Part shown: positions 31,390 through 42,053 of the stretch, one piece after another | Position numbering within the stretch: the first letter of the stretch is position 1 | Layout: every line of letters starts with the position of its first letter | Assembly (NCBI GenBank): GCA_964036045.1 | Contig: OZ038379.1 | Location: 109,074,025 to 109,138,024 of the forward strand | DNA length: 64,000 nucleotides | Direction of reading: 5' to 3' | DNA from: Eutreptiella sp. 'Long Island Sound 2002' | Taxonomy: Eukaryota > Euglenozoa > Euglenophyceae > Eutreptiales > Eutreptiaceae | Notes under the pieces: generated by a model | Told to the model about the DNA's origin: nothing | Databases searched by the model: none | Seen by the model: the letters and a program-made list of their open reading frames with translations, nothing else | Position numbers and translations under genes: made by a program

Positions 31390-31650
31390 GCGACCGCGCT
31401 TGTTCCAGGAGCTCCCGCTGCACCCCTTCCCTTTCTGCTTGCTGGTGCAGGCGCAGCTCCTGCATTGCCAACGCCATCCTGCTGCCCGGGCGCAGGCGGG
31501 CCTTCGGCAGTGTTGCACGCGCCTTGGCGTGGGCGTACCAGATCCGTATGGACTCCTCCACGACGTGGCGGAGGAACTCCGTGCCAAGCGAGTGGGGCCC
31601 CGTACACTCCAGGTGGGCCAGCCGCATGGAGGGGGTCCGCAGGGCTGCCG
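31390..31650 (-). CDS. Possible isolated exon, unassigned
   Basis: Between the microsatellite and the minisatellite, the minus strand encodes a well-balanced stretch of about 80 residues (from MRLAHLECTGPHSLGTEF to REGVQRELLEQARS). It ends in a Gln/Glu/Arg-rich part that could form a helix or coiled coil. Flanking repeats on both sides mean it would have to be spliced, and no exon edges are convincing. The opposite strand is also open, with a Pro/Ala-rich product and a gtgagt that resembles a splice donor. I cannot decide the strand with certainty. Confidence 0.25.
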
Positions 31651-33696
31651 CAATGCACTGCCTCACCGCCCACGGGCAGTGGGCACCTGAACTCTTGCAA
31701 TGCACTGCCTCACTGCCTGGGGGCAGCGGACAGTGCAACCTCTGCATTGCACTGCCTCACTGCCCTGGGTCAGTCGGCAGTGCAAATCCAACAATACACT
31801 GCCGCACTGCCTGGGGGCAGTGGGCAGTGCAACTCCTGCAATGCACTGCCTCACTGCCTGGGGGCAGTGGGCAGTGCAACTCCAACTCCTGCAATGCACC
31901 GCCTCACTGCCTGGGGGCAGTGGGCGGTGCAACTTCTACAATGCAGGGCCTCACTGCCTGGGGGCAGTGGGCAGTGCAACTCCTGCAATGCACTGCCTCA
32001 CCGCCCTGGGGGCGGTGCGCAGTGCAACTCCTGCAACGCACTGCCTCACTGCCTGGGGGCAGTGGGCAGTGCAACTCCTGCAATGCACTGCCTCACTGCC
32101 TGGGGGCAGTGGGCAGTGGACCTCCTGCAATGCACTGCTTCACTGTCTGGGGCAGTGGGCAGTGCAACTCCTGCAATCCACTGCCGCAATGCCTGGGGGG
32201 CGGTGGGCAGTGCAACTCCTGCAATGCACTGCCTCGCTGCCTGGAGGCAGTGGGCAGTGCAACTTCTGCAATGCACTGCCTCACAGCCCTGGGGCAGTGG
32301 GCAGCAGAACTCGTGCAACGCACTGCCGCACTGCCTGGGGGCAGTGGGCAGTGCAACTCCTGCAATGCACCGACTCACTGCCTAGGGGCAGTGGGCAGTG
32401 GACCTCCTGCAACACACCGCCGCACTGCCTTGGGGCAGTGGGCAGTGCAACTCCTGTAATGCACTGCCCCACTGCCGGGGGGCAGTGGGCGGTGCGACTC
32501 CTGCAACGCACTGCCTCACTGCCCTGGGGCAGTGGGCAGTGGAACTCCTGCAATGCACTGCCTCACTGCCTCGGGGCAGTGGGCAGTGGAACTCCTGCGA
32601 TGCACTGCCTCACTGCCTGGGGGCAGTGGGCAGTGCAACTCCTGCAATGCACTGGCTCGCCGCCTGGGGGCAGTGGGCAGTGGAACGCCTGCAACGCACT
32701 GCCTCACTGCCCCGGGGCAGTGGGCAGTGCAACTCCAACTCCTGCAATGCACTGCCTTACTGCCTGGGGGCAGTGGGCGGTGCAACTTCTACAATGCACG
32801 GCCTCACTGCCTGGGGGCAGTGGGCAGTGCAACTCCTGCAATGCACTGCCTCACTGCCCTGGGGGCAGTGGGCAGTGGAACTCCTGCAATGCACTGCCTC
32901 ACTGCCTGGGGGCAGTGGGCAGTGCAACTCCTGCAATGCACTGCCTCACTGCCTGGGGGCAGTGGGCAGTGGACCTCCTGCAATGCACTGCCTCACTGTC
33001 TGGGGCAGTGGGCAGTGCAACTCCTGCAATACACTGCCGCACTGCCTGGGGGGCGGTGGGCAGTGCAACTCCTGCAATGCACTGCCTCGCTGCCTGGAGG
33101 CAGTGGGCAGTGCAACTTCTGCAATGCACTGCCTCACAGCCCTGGGGCAGTGGGCAGCAGAACTCCTGCAACGCACTGCCGCACTGCCTGGGGGCAGTGG
33201 GCAGTGCAACTCCTGCAATGCACCGACTCACTGCCTAGGGGCAGTGGGCAGTGGACCTCCTGCAACACACCGCCGCACTGCCTGGGGGCAGTGGGCAGTG
33301 CAACTCCTGCAATGCACTGCCCCACTGCCGGGGGGCAGTGGGCGGTGCGACTCCTGCAACGCACTGCCTCACTGCCCTGGGGCAGTGGGCAGTGGAACTC
33401 CTGCAATGCACTGCCTCACTGCCTGGGGGCAGTGGGCAGTGGAACTCTTGCAATGCACTGCCTCACTGCCTAGGGGCAGTGGGCAGTGCAACTCCTGCAA
33501 TGCACTGCCTCGCCGCCTGGGGGCAGTGGGCAGTGGAACGCCTGCAACGCACTGCCTCACTGCCCCGGGGCAGTGGGCAGTGCAACTCCAACTCCTGCAA
33601 TGCACTGCCTTACTGCCTGGGGGCAGTGGGCGGTGCAACTTCTACAATGCACGGCCTCACTGCCTGGGGGCAGTGGGCAGTGCAACTCCTGCAATG
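31640..33696. repeat. 47-bp minisatellite with 853-bp higher-order structure
   Basis: About 44 tandem units of roughly 47 bp (core gggcagtgggcagtgcaact, then cctgcaatgcactgcctcac). Each unit is close to palindromic: GGCAGTG-GGCAGTGCA can pair with TGCACTGCC-T-CACTGCC around a 10-base loop. Variant units recur at exactly 853 bp: the extra tccaac at 31881, 32734 and 33587; the cttctac variant at 31931, 32784 and 33637; and gtctgg at 32141 and 32994. All frames on both strands are nearly free of stops because the unit lacks them, so open frames of up to 512 codons here are artefacts. Confidence 0.95.
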
Positions 33697-34305
33697 CACC
33701 TAGTAATTTAACGACCGACTTTTCCCAAATCCACACAATCTATCTGAATGCCTCTAAAATCTACCCAAAAGAAACTTTGTTCTACTTCTAATCGTGCTTT
33801 AATGGTGCATTGCCCATCATTTCTCCTTTCATTGTTGTTTTCACCACAGAAATCGTTCAAAAAATAGCTCCGGCATATACCATACACAAAGGATGACTAT
33901 CCGGGAAACAAAAATGCAACATTTCACATTTTCACATATTTACTAGTCCAAAATTGGCTCAGATTCTCATCACGAAATGATGATTTGCTCATGGTGGTCC
34001 TCAAATAGCACGTGCGCATAGGATTTTTCCAACCAGGTGTCCAATGTGAACATGTTTCCTAGACAAAAATCAACAAATTCTTGAACCATTGTTGAAACTA
34101 ACTGGCACTTTGCTGTCATTGTTCATCAGACGTAACATCAATGGAAAACGATTCAACCAAAAATTTGCGAAAAATCATCGACGACAATCACTGTAAACAA
34201 AAGCAAATGCAATACATCTTCTCTGTGCCCAATGCAAATTCACGTACCCAGTTCAAATTCAGAATGCACCGAATGATGAAACACTATTAGAAAAATCAAC
34301 CTTTG
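33697..34305. other. AT-rich intergenic sequence
   Basis: Base composition changes sharply from the GC-rich minisatellite to AT-rich unique sequence. No open frame, RNA gene or repeat that I can support. Confidence 0.4.
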
Positions 34306-35480
34306 CACAATAGTGTGTGCACGAACAACCAGAAATTTAGTCAGACAGGATGTCAATATGCTGAGCTGCAACAAATGCCCCGAAGTAAGGCAAACCTGGA
34401 CTACGAACATTGCGGAATTCGTGAACTCCAAGTATTCAGGGGACCACTGTGACCTACTGGTTACCAGAAATGGTATCTGCAGCACTGGGCTGGTTCGCTG
34501 CACGCTCTCAAATGCAACGTTGGTGTAGGCATGGCAGTGCAAAGACCAGGACTGGCATTGAATGGGAGCTCTGTGACACACTGGTTTCAACCGATTCATG
34601 AACCATTGTTGAAGCTAAGTGGCAAGTTGCTGTAATTGTTCGTCAAACACACAAACGACCAGATATTTAGTTAGACCGAATGTCAAAATGCTGAGCTGCG
34701 ACAGATGCTCCCCAATATGGCAAAACTGGACTGAGAGCATTGCGAAAATCGTGAACACCAAGTATTCACACAATGCTGTCAAACTCACAGCAATAATAAA
34801 CACCGATTAAGACAATGAATATTGCGGGACAGAAGAGGGGAGTGAGCAGTGCAGGGTTTTGAAGCACCACTGTTTGTGCCGTTCACCATCATTGAATGCA
34901 GAAATGACCGGAAATTTAGTTCGACAGGATGTCAAAATGCTGAGCTGTCCCCCCGTATGGCAAAACTGGACTGAGAGCAATGCGAAAATCGTGCACAACA
35001 AGCATTGACACAATGCTGTCAAACTCACAGCAATATATCTTATAATCAAAGAATAATCCCACACCCCATGGAACACGATAAACAAAGACAGGATGTCAAA
35101 ATGCTGAGCTGCGACGGATGTCCGGCCGTATGGCAAAACTGGAGAGCATTGCGAAAATTGTGAACTCCAAGTATTCACCCAATGCTGTCAAACTCACAGC
35201 AATAATAAGCACCAATTAAGACAAATGAATATTGCCTGACAGAAGAGGGGAGTGAGCGGTGCAGCGTTTTGAAGCACCGCTGTCTGTGCCTTTGACCATC
35301 ATTGCATGCAGGAATGACCCGAAATTTAGTTAGACAGGATGTCGAAATGCTGAGCTGCGACGGATGCCCCCCAAGTATGGCAAAACTGGACTGAGAGCAA
35401 TGCGAAAATCGTGAACTACAAGTATTCACACCATGCTGTCAAACCCACAGCAATGATAAGCACCAACGAAGACAAAAAAC
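34306..35480. repeat. Diverged tandem repeats around a 40-bp core
   Basis: The core aaatttagt.agacaggatg followed by tcaaaatgctgagctgcgac occurs about five times (near 34330, 34665, 34910, 35085 and 35325), followed by atggcaaaactggactgaga and gtgaac...aagtattcac. Two larger copies about 410 bp apart (34830 and 35238) also share gacagaagaggggagtgagc. Copies differ by indels. Minus-strand open pieces of 80-120 codons fall in these repeats and have no recognisable domain. Confidence 0.7.
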
Positions 35481-35499
35481 AAATGTTTGAAGTGCTCAA

Positions 35500-35730
35500 A
35501 GCACAATTCTTTGCTTTCTTTTCATCCCCAGGGGTCACAGTAGTGTGTGGCGGTTTTCCACGATTGGCTGACGTGTTTGAGATCTGCGGCCCTGAAATCA
35601 CAATATCCTGTGGCAGCCTTCGACGATTGCCTGACATGTTTGCAGTGTCCAAGGACCCATTCTTTGCTGGCTTCCCATGCCCAAGGGTCACATTATTGTG
35701 TGGCGATTTTCCACGGTCGGATGACTTTGC
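35500..35730. repeat. Short imperfect repeats, gtgtggcg-ttttccacg type
   Basis: Related 80-90 bp blocks (ggggtcaca...tgtgtggcggttttccacga; tcctgtggcagccttcgacg; gggtcacat...tgtgtggcgattttccacgg) repeat at about 35530, 35610 and 35690. The minus strand is open through them and encodes a repeated RGKPPHTTVTPG-like motif; whether it is coding is unclear. Confidence 0.4.
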
Positions 35731-36217
35731 GTCAGGTTTCGGAACCTTGGCTCCGACTTGAGATCCTGTGGGCTGGAGTTTCGGAACCTTGGGTTGAGTT
35801 GTAGAATCTTAGCGCTTGGGTCTTCGAACTCTGGGTTGGACCATCGACTCCTCAAATCCATGACGGATCGGCACCTTCCGGTCTCTCACTGGACGATTTG
35901 CACGGTGGCACGATGGCAGATCTGCGGGCTGCTCCACCTATGGTGACAGAAAAGAAACGGTGAGAGAGAGTGGGGTGAAGCGATTGAGGAAGGATGAGGC
36001 AGACGTAGGAATGGATGTAGAAAAGATATTTTGATGGACCGGGTGTGTACATCAGCGCAAGAATGGAGCGGGTGATTGTGAGGCCAAAATGGCATAGGGA
36101 TGGGCACAATCATGGGCATGGCCAAGGCCAAGAAAACACCAACAATCAGGGCATGACTGATTTCAACATGAAGCTAAAATTCAGGTTGGCCCGCTGCCTC
36201 AAAAAAAATTGCTCACG
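35731..36217. other. Intergenic sequence
   Basis: Short direct repeats (cggaaccttgg, tcggaaccttggg) near 35740-35800, otherwise unique. No convincing gene. Confidence 0.3.
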
Positions 36218-36821
36218 TTAAACATTTCTAAAATACCCCAAATCAGTTACGCATTGGAACCGGGGGGGGGGGCGCGGGTGGACCTGAGCATGCCAGTTGT
36301 AACCAGATCCGTAATCCACCAAAACTTCGCTGCCGCCACATATATCCTGCTTTGCCACAATGGCACAAATTGGTACAATACCGTGGCACCAGATGGTTTT
36401 GAAAGAGCTGTTGCTGAGCACCGTGGTTCGCCGCTGACGCCGCCCCTCGCCCGTCAGGAATATCAATAGCGCGCACACCATCTAACACCAAAGATTGGTT
36501 TGATAAAGTTCGCAAATATTGCTGGTTCACAAGCAATTTTGCTTTCGAATGATCATACAGGGTGCCTTCCATAATTGTTATGGTTTGTCCTGTCCGCGCA
36601 TGAACATCAGGGCAAAGAAAAAGTCCAAGGCCACCATCCTCCATCAAAGAGGGTTCCACCATCACCCCATGGCGTTTGGTGAAAACTGTGGGAAGAAGTT
36701 CCTCTATGATGGAGTCATAGCTACATTGTAATGGATGGACGCAATCTGCCATAGAATCTGTTCTAGATGAAATCATGAAATGAAAGACAGGCTTCGAACC
36801 CAATCTCAAAAATTTACCCAA
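36218..36821 (-). pseudogene. SET-like domain, frameshifted (last part of the 36-39 kb gene)
   Basis: The minus-strand frame carries landmarks of a SET domain (protein lysine methyltransferase fold): an N-terminal EDGGLGLFLCPDVHARTGQ stretch (the G-x-G-x-F/A...G core), AASAANHGAQQQ (the N-H motif that binds S-adenosylmethionine) and, in the next frame, AKQDICGGSEVLVDYGSGY (the GEEL..DYG end). The switch of frame near 36370-36400 means a one-base indel or an unrecognised intron. As written, no complete SET domain is made. A C-x2-C-type post-SET finger is not evident. It lies downstream of the minus-strand segments at 37339-39347 and is probably the 3' end of that gene. Confidence 0.5.
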
Positions 36822-37338
36822 ATATGCTTACTACACTATTCTTGTTTGGAAATGACACCGACACACTGTCCCTGGCATGATGACAAAATGACAATTACAA
36901 TTGCCCAATCAGGGCGTGCCTACACGCCCCTGCAGACACTTCCGAGCTTGGCCAGGGGGGGGGGGGGGAATTGCGGTCTGGGCGGGTCGAATCCAATTGC
37001 CACATCTGGAAATCTGGACGGCTGGCTCAGAATTCTCAGAATTTCAGCGAAACAAATAGTCCATGGGCAGTACAATTACAAGAGCGCCCCCCAATATCAC
37101 CGTGGAATTGCACCATGAACTGAAAGCGGCGGACATTGTCATCCAATTTGTGCTACCGCTTTGAAGCGTCTAGTACAACATGGAGTCTCATTGTTCTGCA
37201 CCAGCGTGGGGAGGCAGTCAGAAAATCGGGAAAGGAGAAAAATTGCGGAAAAATTGCAGAAAATTGTGAAAAATTGCGGACCTCAATTAACTCCCCCCTG
37301 GCTTGGGGACCCAAACCTCCCCACGCCAAAAAACATAC

Positions 37339-39347
37339 CGATAAAACAGGCTCATGAGACGACTTTGGCTTTGGCCCATACCACAACATGCAATACAGCA
37401 ACGGAGTACTGTTGAGCCCAGGCAACAACACGGTGTATGATGGTGGGAAATATAGGAAATCTCCATGTTCCATGGGGTGTTTTGTAGTGGATGACTCATT
37501 CTGCAGCTCAACGGTAATTTTGCTCCGCACATTGAATGGTATCAGAACAATCAACTTTGGACTTCCCTGTGGACTTGCCTCAAACCACTTGACCGGCGGC
37601 TGATGGTTTGAAATCTTGGCAACAACGCCCCCGGCGAACGGCATATCAGTGATATTGTGAGAGAGGACAGAAGCAAGCATGCTATCCAAGTCCAATGTAC
37701 TGACCACCTTCGACATCGGATGCATTCGCAGCGTCTTCAATCCACTCCATGAAAAATCCCAACCTGAATTTTTCAAATATCGTACCTGGGCGAACCATCC
37801 AGCCCATAAGGTAGGGTCAACTCCATTCTTCACACAAGTTGCTTCATGCAGCTTGTGTGAAGGAGCATTGTTGCCCTTTGCAACAACTTTGGGACCATCA
37901 TTCTCTTCTTGGTCTTCATGAACTTTGTGGTGATTTGTTGCAACAGTTTTGGGGCGGGCATCTGCATCGGTAGGTTCATCATCATACACCAATATTTTTG
38001 CCGTGTCTGCAAGCAAATCTTCCATGGTCAGGCTTTCATCCGATGTGGAAACACTCACATGATCCATCAGTTCATGATTTGGGGATGCCGACCAAGAATC
38101 AGCACTGCCGCAAGCAGTGTGCACTGAGGCAGGTGATGCTGCTGGTGCAGAGTGCACTCAGGCAGGTGATGCTGCTGGTGCAGATTGCTGTTGGGGCGAT
38201 GCATTGTTAGGCCCAACCTTGTGTGGTGGTGGTGAACTGTGCACTACTTCAGATGCTTGTGCCACTGCCAGATCTGGTCGTGGATCCACGGATGATTTTG
38301 CCAACGCAACATGTGGTTGTGCATCTATTGGTCTATTGGGATTGAGCTAGACTTTGCTCTGCTCTGGTGAACTTGTAACCCTTGGAGCGCTGATCGACTT
38401 TTTAAGAGGGGCCTTTTTTGACTTGCCTTGTTCAAGGTCTTTAAGCTCCAGAAAAGCGGCTTCCAAAACCGGCTTGACAGTTGGGGGCTTGATAACGGCC
38501 GAAGGAGGAAATAATTCAGGTACTGCCACGCCAGCCTCCACACCAATTTTCAGCACGTCCTCCATTTCCTCCTGTGTGTAGCTCTTAGGACAGTGGATAA
38601 CCAAAGAGTCACATACTTTCTTCAGGGATGCCTTTGCAATGCTACCAGTAGTTGGGAGTGCTGCACTACCCTTCTCAATGAGGACATTCGCCAAATCAGC
38701 CACTTGTTGAGCGCACAGTTGTTTGCCAGGGTGCTTGCTGCTTTTGGTTTTCCTCATCTTCTTGTCTCCGTTCTGGTGCTTATTTTCTTGATGCTCTGAA
38801 GAACTTGAACCATCAGGTGTGGTGTATTCACGCTCACTTGCAGAAGCCGCCCCATCTGCCGCTTCATCCTTGCCACACGACTTTGTCTTTGCTGGCCCCC
38901 TTTGTTCTTTTTCTGTGGCATACTTGGTGTACCAGAACTTCCTTCGGAGTTTCTAGGCCTCTTTGGTGTGGTAGGGGACAGATTCTCTGCCTCACTCTCT
39001 GGAATAAAACTGATAGGCATCACAAACAATGTTTCCAGTTCTGCAACCACAACATCATATGGAGCGAAATACATTGTTTTGTCCGGAAACTTCACATCCA
39101 TAAGGTCCTGACCTTTAGAATTCTTGCCCTTTCTTTCGACAACGCCTTCCCAAACTGTCAGACCCGTTGATGGGTGGCCCAGGGGTGTTCCCAAATCACG
39201 CTTATGTCCAGCAATCGTCCACACTTTTTGACCTTTCTTAACAGTGCAGCGTGCTGCAGTGTGGTGCAGGTCTGGCCTCAAATTTGGTATGATGACGTCA
39301 CTGACATAGTGGACTGCTGTGCAGTCTTCATGAGAAAGGTGATGCAT
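37339..39347 (-). pseudogene. 5' and middle part of a multi-exon gene, one in-frame stop
   Basis: The start is ATG 39347. Exon 1 (39347-38838, 170 codons) encodes KKGQKVWTIAGHKRDLG...VWEGVVERKGKN...MDVKFPDKTMYFAPYDVVV, perhaps a small beta-barrel (Tudor/BAH-like), then a basic tail. A good intron fits 38837-38761 (77 bp, GTGAGC...CAAG), restoring the frame at AAG ATG AGG. Exon 2 runs to a GTATGT donor at 37338, open except for TAG at 38349-38347. After the TAG comes a Ser/Pro/Ala linker, then a folded-looking region (WAGWFAQVRYLKNSGWDFSW ... MEHGDFLYFPPSYTVLLPG) that I cannot assign. The SET-like segment follows further left. It may be a chromatin gene or a transposon-borne gene; the stop and the SET frameshift suggest a pseudogene. 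Confidence 0.45.
38761..38837 (-). other. Predicted 77-bp intron
   Basis: On the minus strand, CAA|GTGAGC ... ACAAG|AAG removes a short stretch carrying the exon-1 frame's stop and joins two open segments in phase 0. This rests on splice-site appearance and frame only. Confidence 0.45.
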
Positions 39348-39515
39348 TGAAAAACCCTGCAAAAAGCAAATTTGGGCAGCAGCTTGCAGAGTGCAGATTT
39401 TTTCAATGCATCACCTTTCTCATGAATACTGCACAGCAGTCCAATATGCCAATGACATCATCCCAAAAAATTGAGGCCAAATGTGCAACACACTGCAGCG
39501 CGCTACACTGTCAAG
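39237..39515. repeat. Head-to-head inverted duplication of exon 1 start
   Basis: 39237-39354 and 39398-39515 are diverged inverted copies (118 bp each) around a 43-bp spacer. Both carry atgcatcacctttctcatga and the following coding-like bases, diverging outward. The left arm is the start of the minus-strand gene. The right arm is a degenerate plus-strand copy of the same start that soon meets a stop. Confidence 0.85.
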
Positions 39516-39562
39516 AGACGTCAAAAAGAATGGGCATGAACTCTCAGGGGAGTTGCTCAACT

Positions 39563-40150
39563 GGCTATATCCCCCAGGACCTGTTCCATGCGGGGCGTCC
39601 TGCTTGGTCTTTCGAAAGCCCTTTCCCTGAGGACTACAACAGGCCCCTAGGGGATTGGTTGGAAGACAGGCAGGACCTGGCTAACCTAGCTAGAGCTAAC
39701 CTGAAACTCGTTCGAGAACGTATGCTAACCAGGCGTAACCGCACGAGACATGCTGCCAGTCTCAAGGTAGGATGCCTGGTGCAGGTTCAGCACTCGCAAT
39801 TGCCCACCCGGCCCCGCAACTGTCTGCAACACCCTTTCTTTGAGCCTTACCATATCATAAAGATAAATGGATCTACCATCCATGTGAGGTGCAGTCCCCG
39901 CCCAGGTGGATAGCTGCTGTGTGCACCTAAACAGCTAAGACATTACGACTCTCCTGACGAAATGTGATAAGAATGGGATGAGTTGTGGCTGTCTGACAGA
40001 GAGGTTGAGCGTATTGACCTGGAGAAAGCATCCAACCCTGAGGAGGCAGACGAACTCTAAGAAATGCCTGCCGATGAGATGGCAGTTGATGGCTTATTAC
40101 GTTGTTGCAGGTATTGCACGCCACGACTATAAACAGAGCTGTACCTTTGA
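39563..40150 (+). pseudogene. Relic of a retroelement integrase C-terminus and possible chromodomain
   Basis: The plus-strand frame to 39913 encodes GYIPQDLFHAGRPAW, then a helix with ANLKLVRERMLTRRNRTRHA, then LKVGCLVQVQHSQLPTRPRN and FFEPYHIIKINGSTIHVRC. This is the order found after the integrase core in Ty3-type pols: F-G-x-x-P loop, a helix rich in R and A, the GDLV-like strand, and the GPF-I strand. Downstream, broken frames contain YYVVAGIARHDYKQ, similar to the start of a chromodomain. No core DDE domain or LTR is recognisable next to it. The fragment starts where the inverted duplication ends. Confidence 0.6.
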
Positions 40151-40616
40151 TTTTACCGGGCACAAAGTGGCCAAAACCCAGATTCTATCCAAATGGTTGA
40201 CAAAATTGACACATCTTTGTTGTGTATTAAGCTTGTTTTGAAAATTTTGTGGTTTTTGCCTATCATTCATAATAACCGTTGACGCATGGCTCATTTTGAG
40301 TGCCAAGATGTCATGCACATCCAATATTTCGGGCAAAACAAAGACTCAATTTGTGTGGAGAAATGAATTACTTACTTGTCCAACACAATACAAAATGGAA
40401 ACCATTGCAATGTATGCAGACAACATAGATTGACTCTGATCTACACACGATTCACATTGTCCTTGTGCTTTTTGTCTTGCACCATGCAGTTATAATGTGA
40501 TATGCTCGTCAATACCCCAACTTTTCATAACAAACATTTCACTAAAAAAATCATACGAATGCCCAATCATTTGCTTCACCCAATGTCTAGCAACCGATCA
40601 CTGCACCTACCAACTG
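40151..40616. other. AT-rich sequence left of the DIRS element
   Basis: Unique AT-rich sequence without a supported gene. The DIRS element begins at 40617. Confidence 0.35.
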
Positions 40617-40966
40617 CTGGCTCAGCTAGCACTACACAATCCCCATATATGGGCCAACTCCTTAACACCGGTTTGTTTTCTCTGTTTTCTGCTCTTTTGG
40701 TGCCCTTTGCTACCTTTCATTGAAACAGGCACCCTCAAAATATACACAAAAATGGTATTATACATGAAAAATGAAATTTTTGACCTCAAATACCCCCTCC
40801 ATGGGGTTTGAACACACACTCTACCAACCTTAGAGTTGTGTTTTACCTCTAAGCTACGACCTGTCGTCGACGATCTCAGAGAAAACCGTAGTATAATAAA
40901 AAATTTGGAAAATCAGTACTCCTTACATGCTCCAACCACTATTAACCTCCCATGCTCTTAAAACCG
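40617..40966 (+). repeat. Left inverted terminal repeat of DIRS element
   Basis: About 350 bp, inverted relative to 45181-45569. Identity is high from gggccaactc inward to aaaaccg. The outermost 35 bases (ctggctcagctagcactaca and following) differ from the right end, and their complement is found in the internal complementary region. Confidence 0.9.
40793..40861 (-). other. tRNA-like segment in left terminal repeat
   Basis: Minus-strand counterpart of 45286-45354, with a few differences, including one that disturbs the T-arm (gtgtgttcaaacccc). Probably noncoding; see the right copy. Confidence 0.45.
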
Positions 40967-41066
40967 GTCACGCGCTCACTGAGTTGTTCAACTAGTGATT
41001 TGCTGTACCCAGAGCTTTGATTTCTGATGCAATCCAAAATGTTTTAAGGATATAAAATTTAACAAA

Positions 41067-42053
41067 ATGACAGAAGGAAATGAGACACTGGATTTTCACG
41101 AGTTCGTGCTGAAATTGCCGGATTCGGCGTGGAACCTGAGTTCTGAGTCGTTGGAACATGCAGCACAGTTGGCAAAGGAAGGCGCAATGAGTGGTCTCAG
41201 TCCTTGGCAGGCAGCGTCACTGTATTCCAAACTTACAGGAAAGAAAACACTGGCCACTGTCAAAGACACGATGGCCTTGGTTCGTGATGCCTTACTCACC
41301 TTAAAGGGCGAGGACATTGGCAGAACAGGAACGTCGTCGCATCGCGAAGACGTCTTCTTGGCATGCGAAACTTTGAGCGGTCCCAAGGACCACGCTGGCC
41401 CCGCGTCGGACAAGGAGTCCACGTTCGTGTGGCGCGATGAGGTTCTGTCGCTTCCTTCACGCTTGTCTGCACTCCTGGAAGAGCGAAAGGTTTTGCAAGA
41501 CGAGTTTCGCAGAAAAAAGATGTTGAAGCACCTGCCAGTGTTCGACGAGTTCCATAGGGCAGCTGTTAATAACGCGCCAACGCACAAACATCCAGCGGAC
41601 GCGGAGAAGCGTCGTTGGGAACAACAGGTAAAAGACGCCATGAGAGTCCTGGGAGTAGTCTTAGCACGCGAAGATGACACAACGGTAGCTCCGGAAGCAC
41701 CTGTTCCATTGGTACTATGTGAACATTTGTTTGCAATGTTGGGTGCGTTGGACTACAGCATCCAAAGCTCCCGGCGAGTGGCAGTAGATAAACGGTTTGA
41801 AGAACCTGCGATTGCACCAGAGTTACTCTCGAAGGATGACATGTCACTACTTCAGTCGCGCAACAAATTACAAAAAGACCTGAGAGGCACGCGTTTCTCC
41901 CCTTACTCGCATCGTAGTTCTTTCCGTTCGTTTTCAACACGAGGTCGTTTTGATCCACGGAGATCTGGCAAAGGAGGCAAAGGCAAAGGTAAGGGTTTCA
42001 CCCAAAGATTTGTGCCACGTAACGACAAGTTAGATGAACGACCACAGCAGTAG
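41067..42053 (+). CDS. DIRS Gag-like protein
   Basis: 328 codons from ATG 41067. It is the first frame of the element, in the place of the putative Gag of DIRS retrotransposons. The N-terminal two thirds are helical-looking (WNLSSESLEHAAQLAKEGA; RLSALLEERKVLQDEFRRKK). The C-terminus is basic and rich in Arg, Ser, Gly and Lys (RSSFRSFSTRGRF, GKGGKGKGKG), fitting nucleic-acid binding without a zinc knuckle. It overlaps the next frame by 20 bases, a typical compact arrangement. No frame damage is seen. Confidence 0.75.
   Translation: MTEGNETLDFHEFVLKLPDSAWNLSSESLEHAAQLAKEGAMSGLSPWQAASLYSKLTGKKTLATVKDTMALVRDALLTLKGEDIGRTGTSSHREDVFLACETLSGPKDHAGPASDKESTFVWRDEVLSLPSRLSALLEERKVLQDEFRRKKMLKHLPVFDEFHRAAVNNAPTHKHPADAEKRRWEQQVKDAMRVLGVVLAREDDTTVAPEAPVPLVLCEHLFAMLGALDYSIQSSRRVAVDKRFEEPAIAPELLSKDDMSLLQSRNKLQKDLRGTRFSPYSHRSSFRSFSTRGRFDPRRSGKGGKGKGKGFTQRFVPRNDKLDERPQQ

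Noticed and set aside
31640-33696. CRISPR-like array of regular 47-bp repeats
   Set aside because: Units are contiguous with no unique spacers, and the setting is eukaryotic; it is a minisatellite.
31195-33711. Open frames of 396, 512 and 437 codons on the plus strand and others on the minus strand
   Set aside because: They are translations of the 47-bp minisatellite, which lacks stops in all frames; the product is a frame-cycling repeat.
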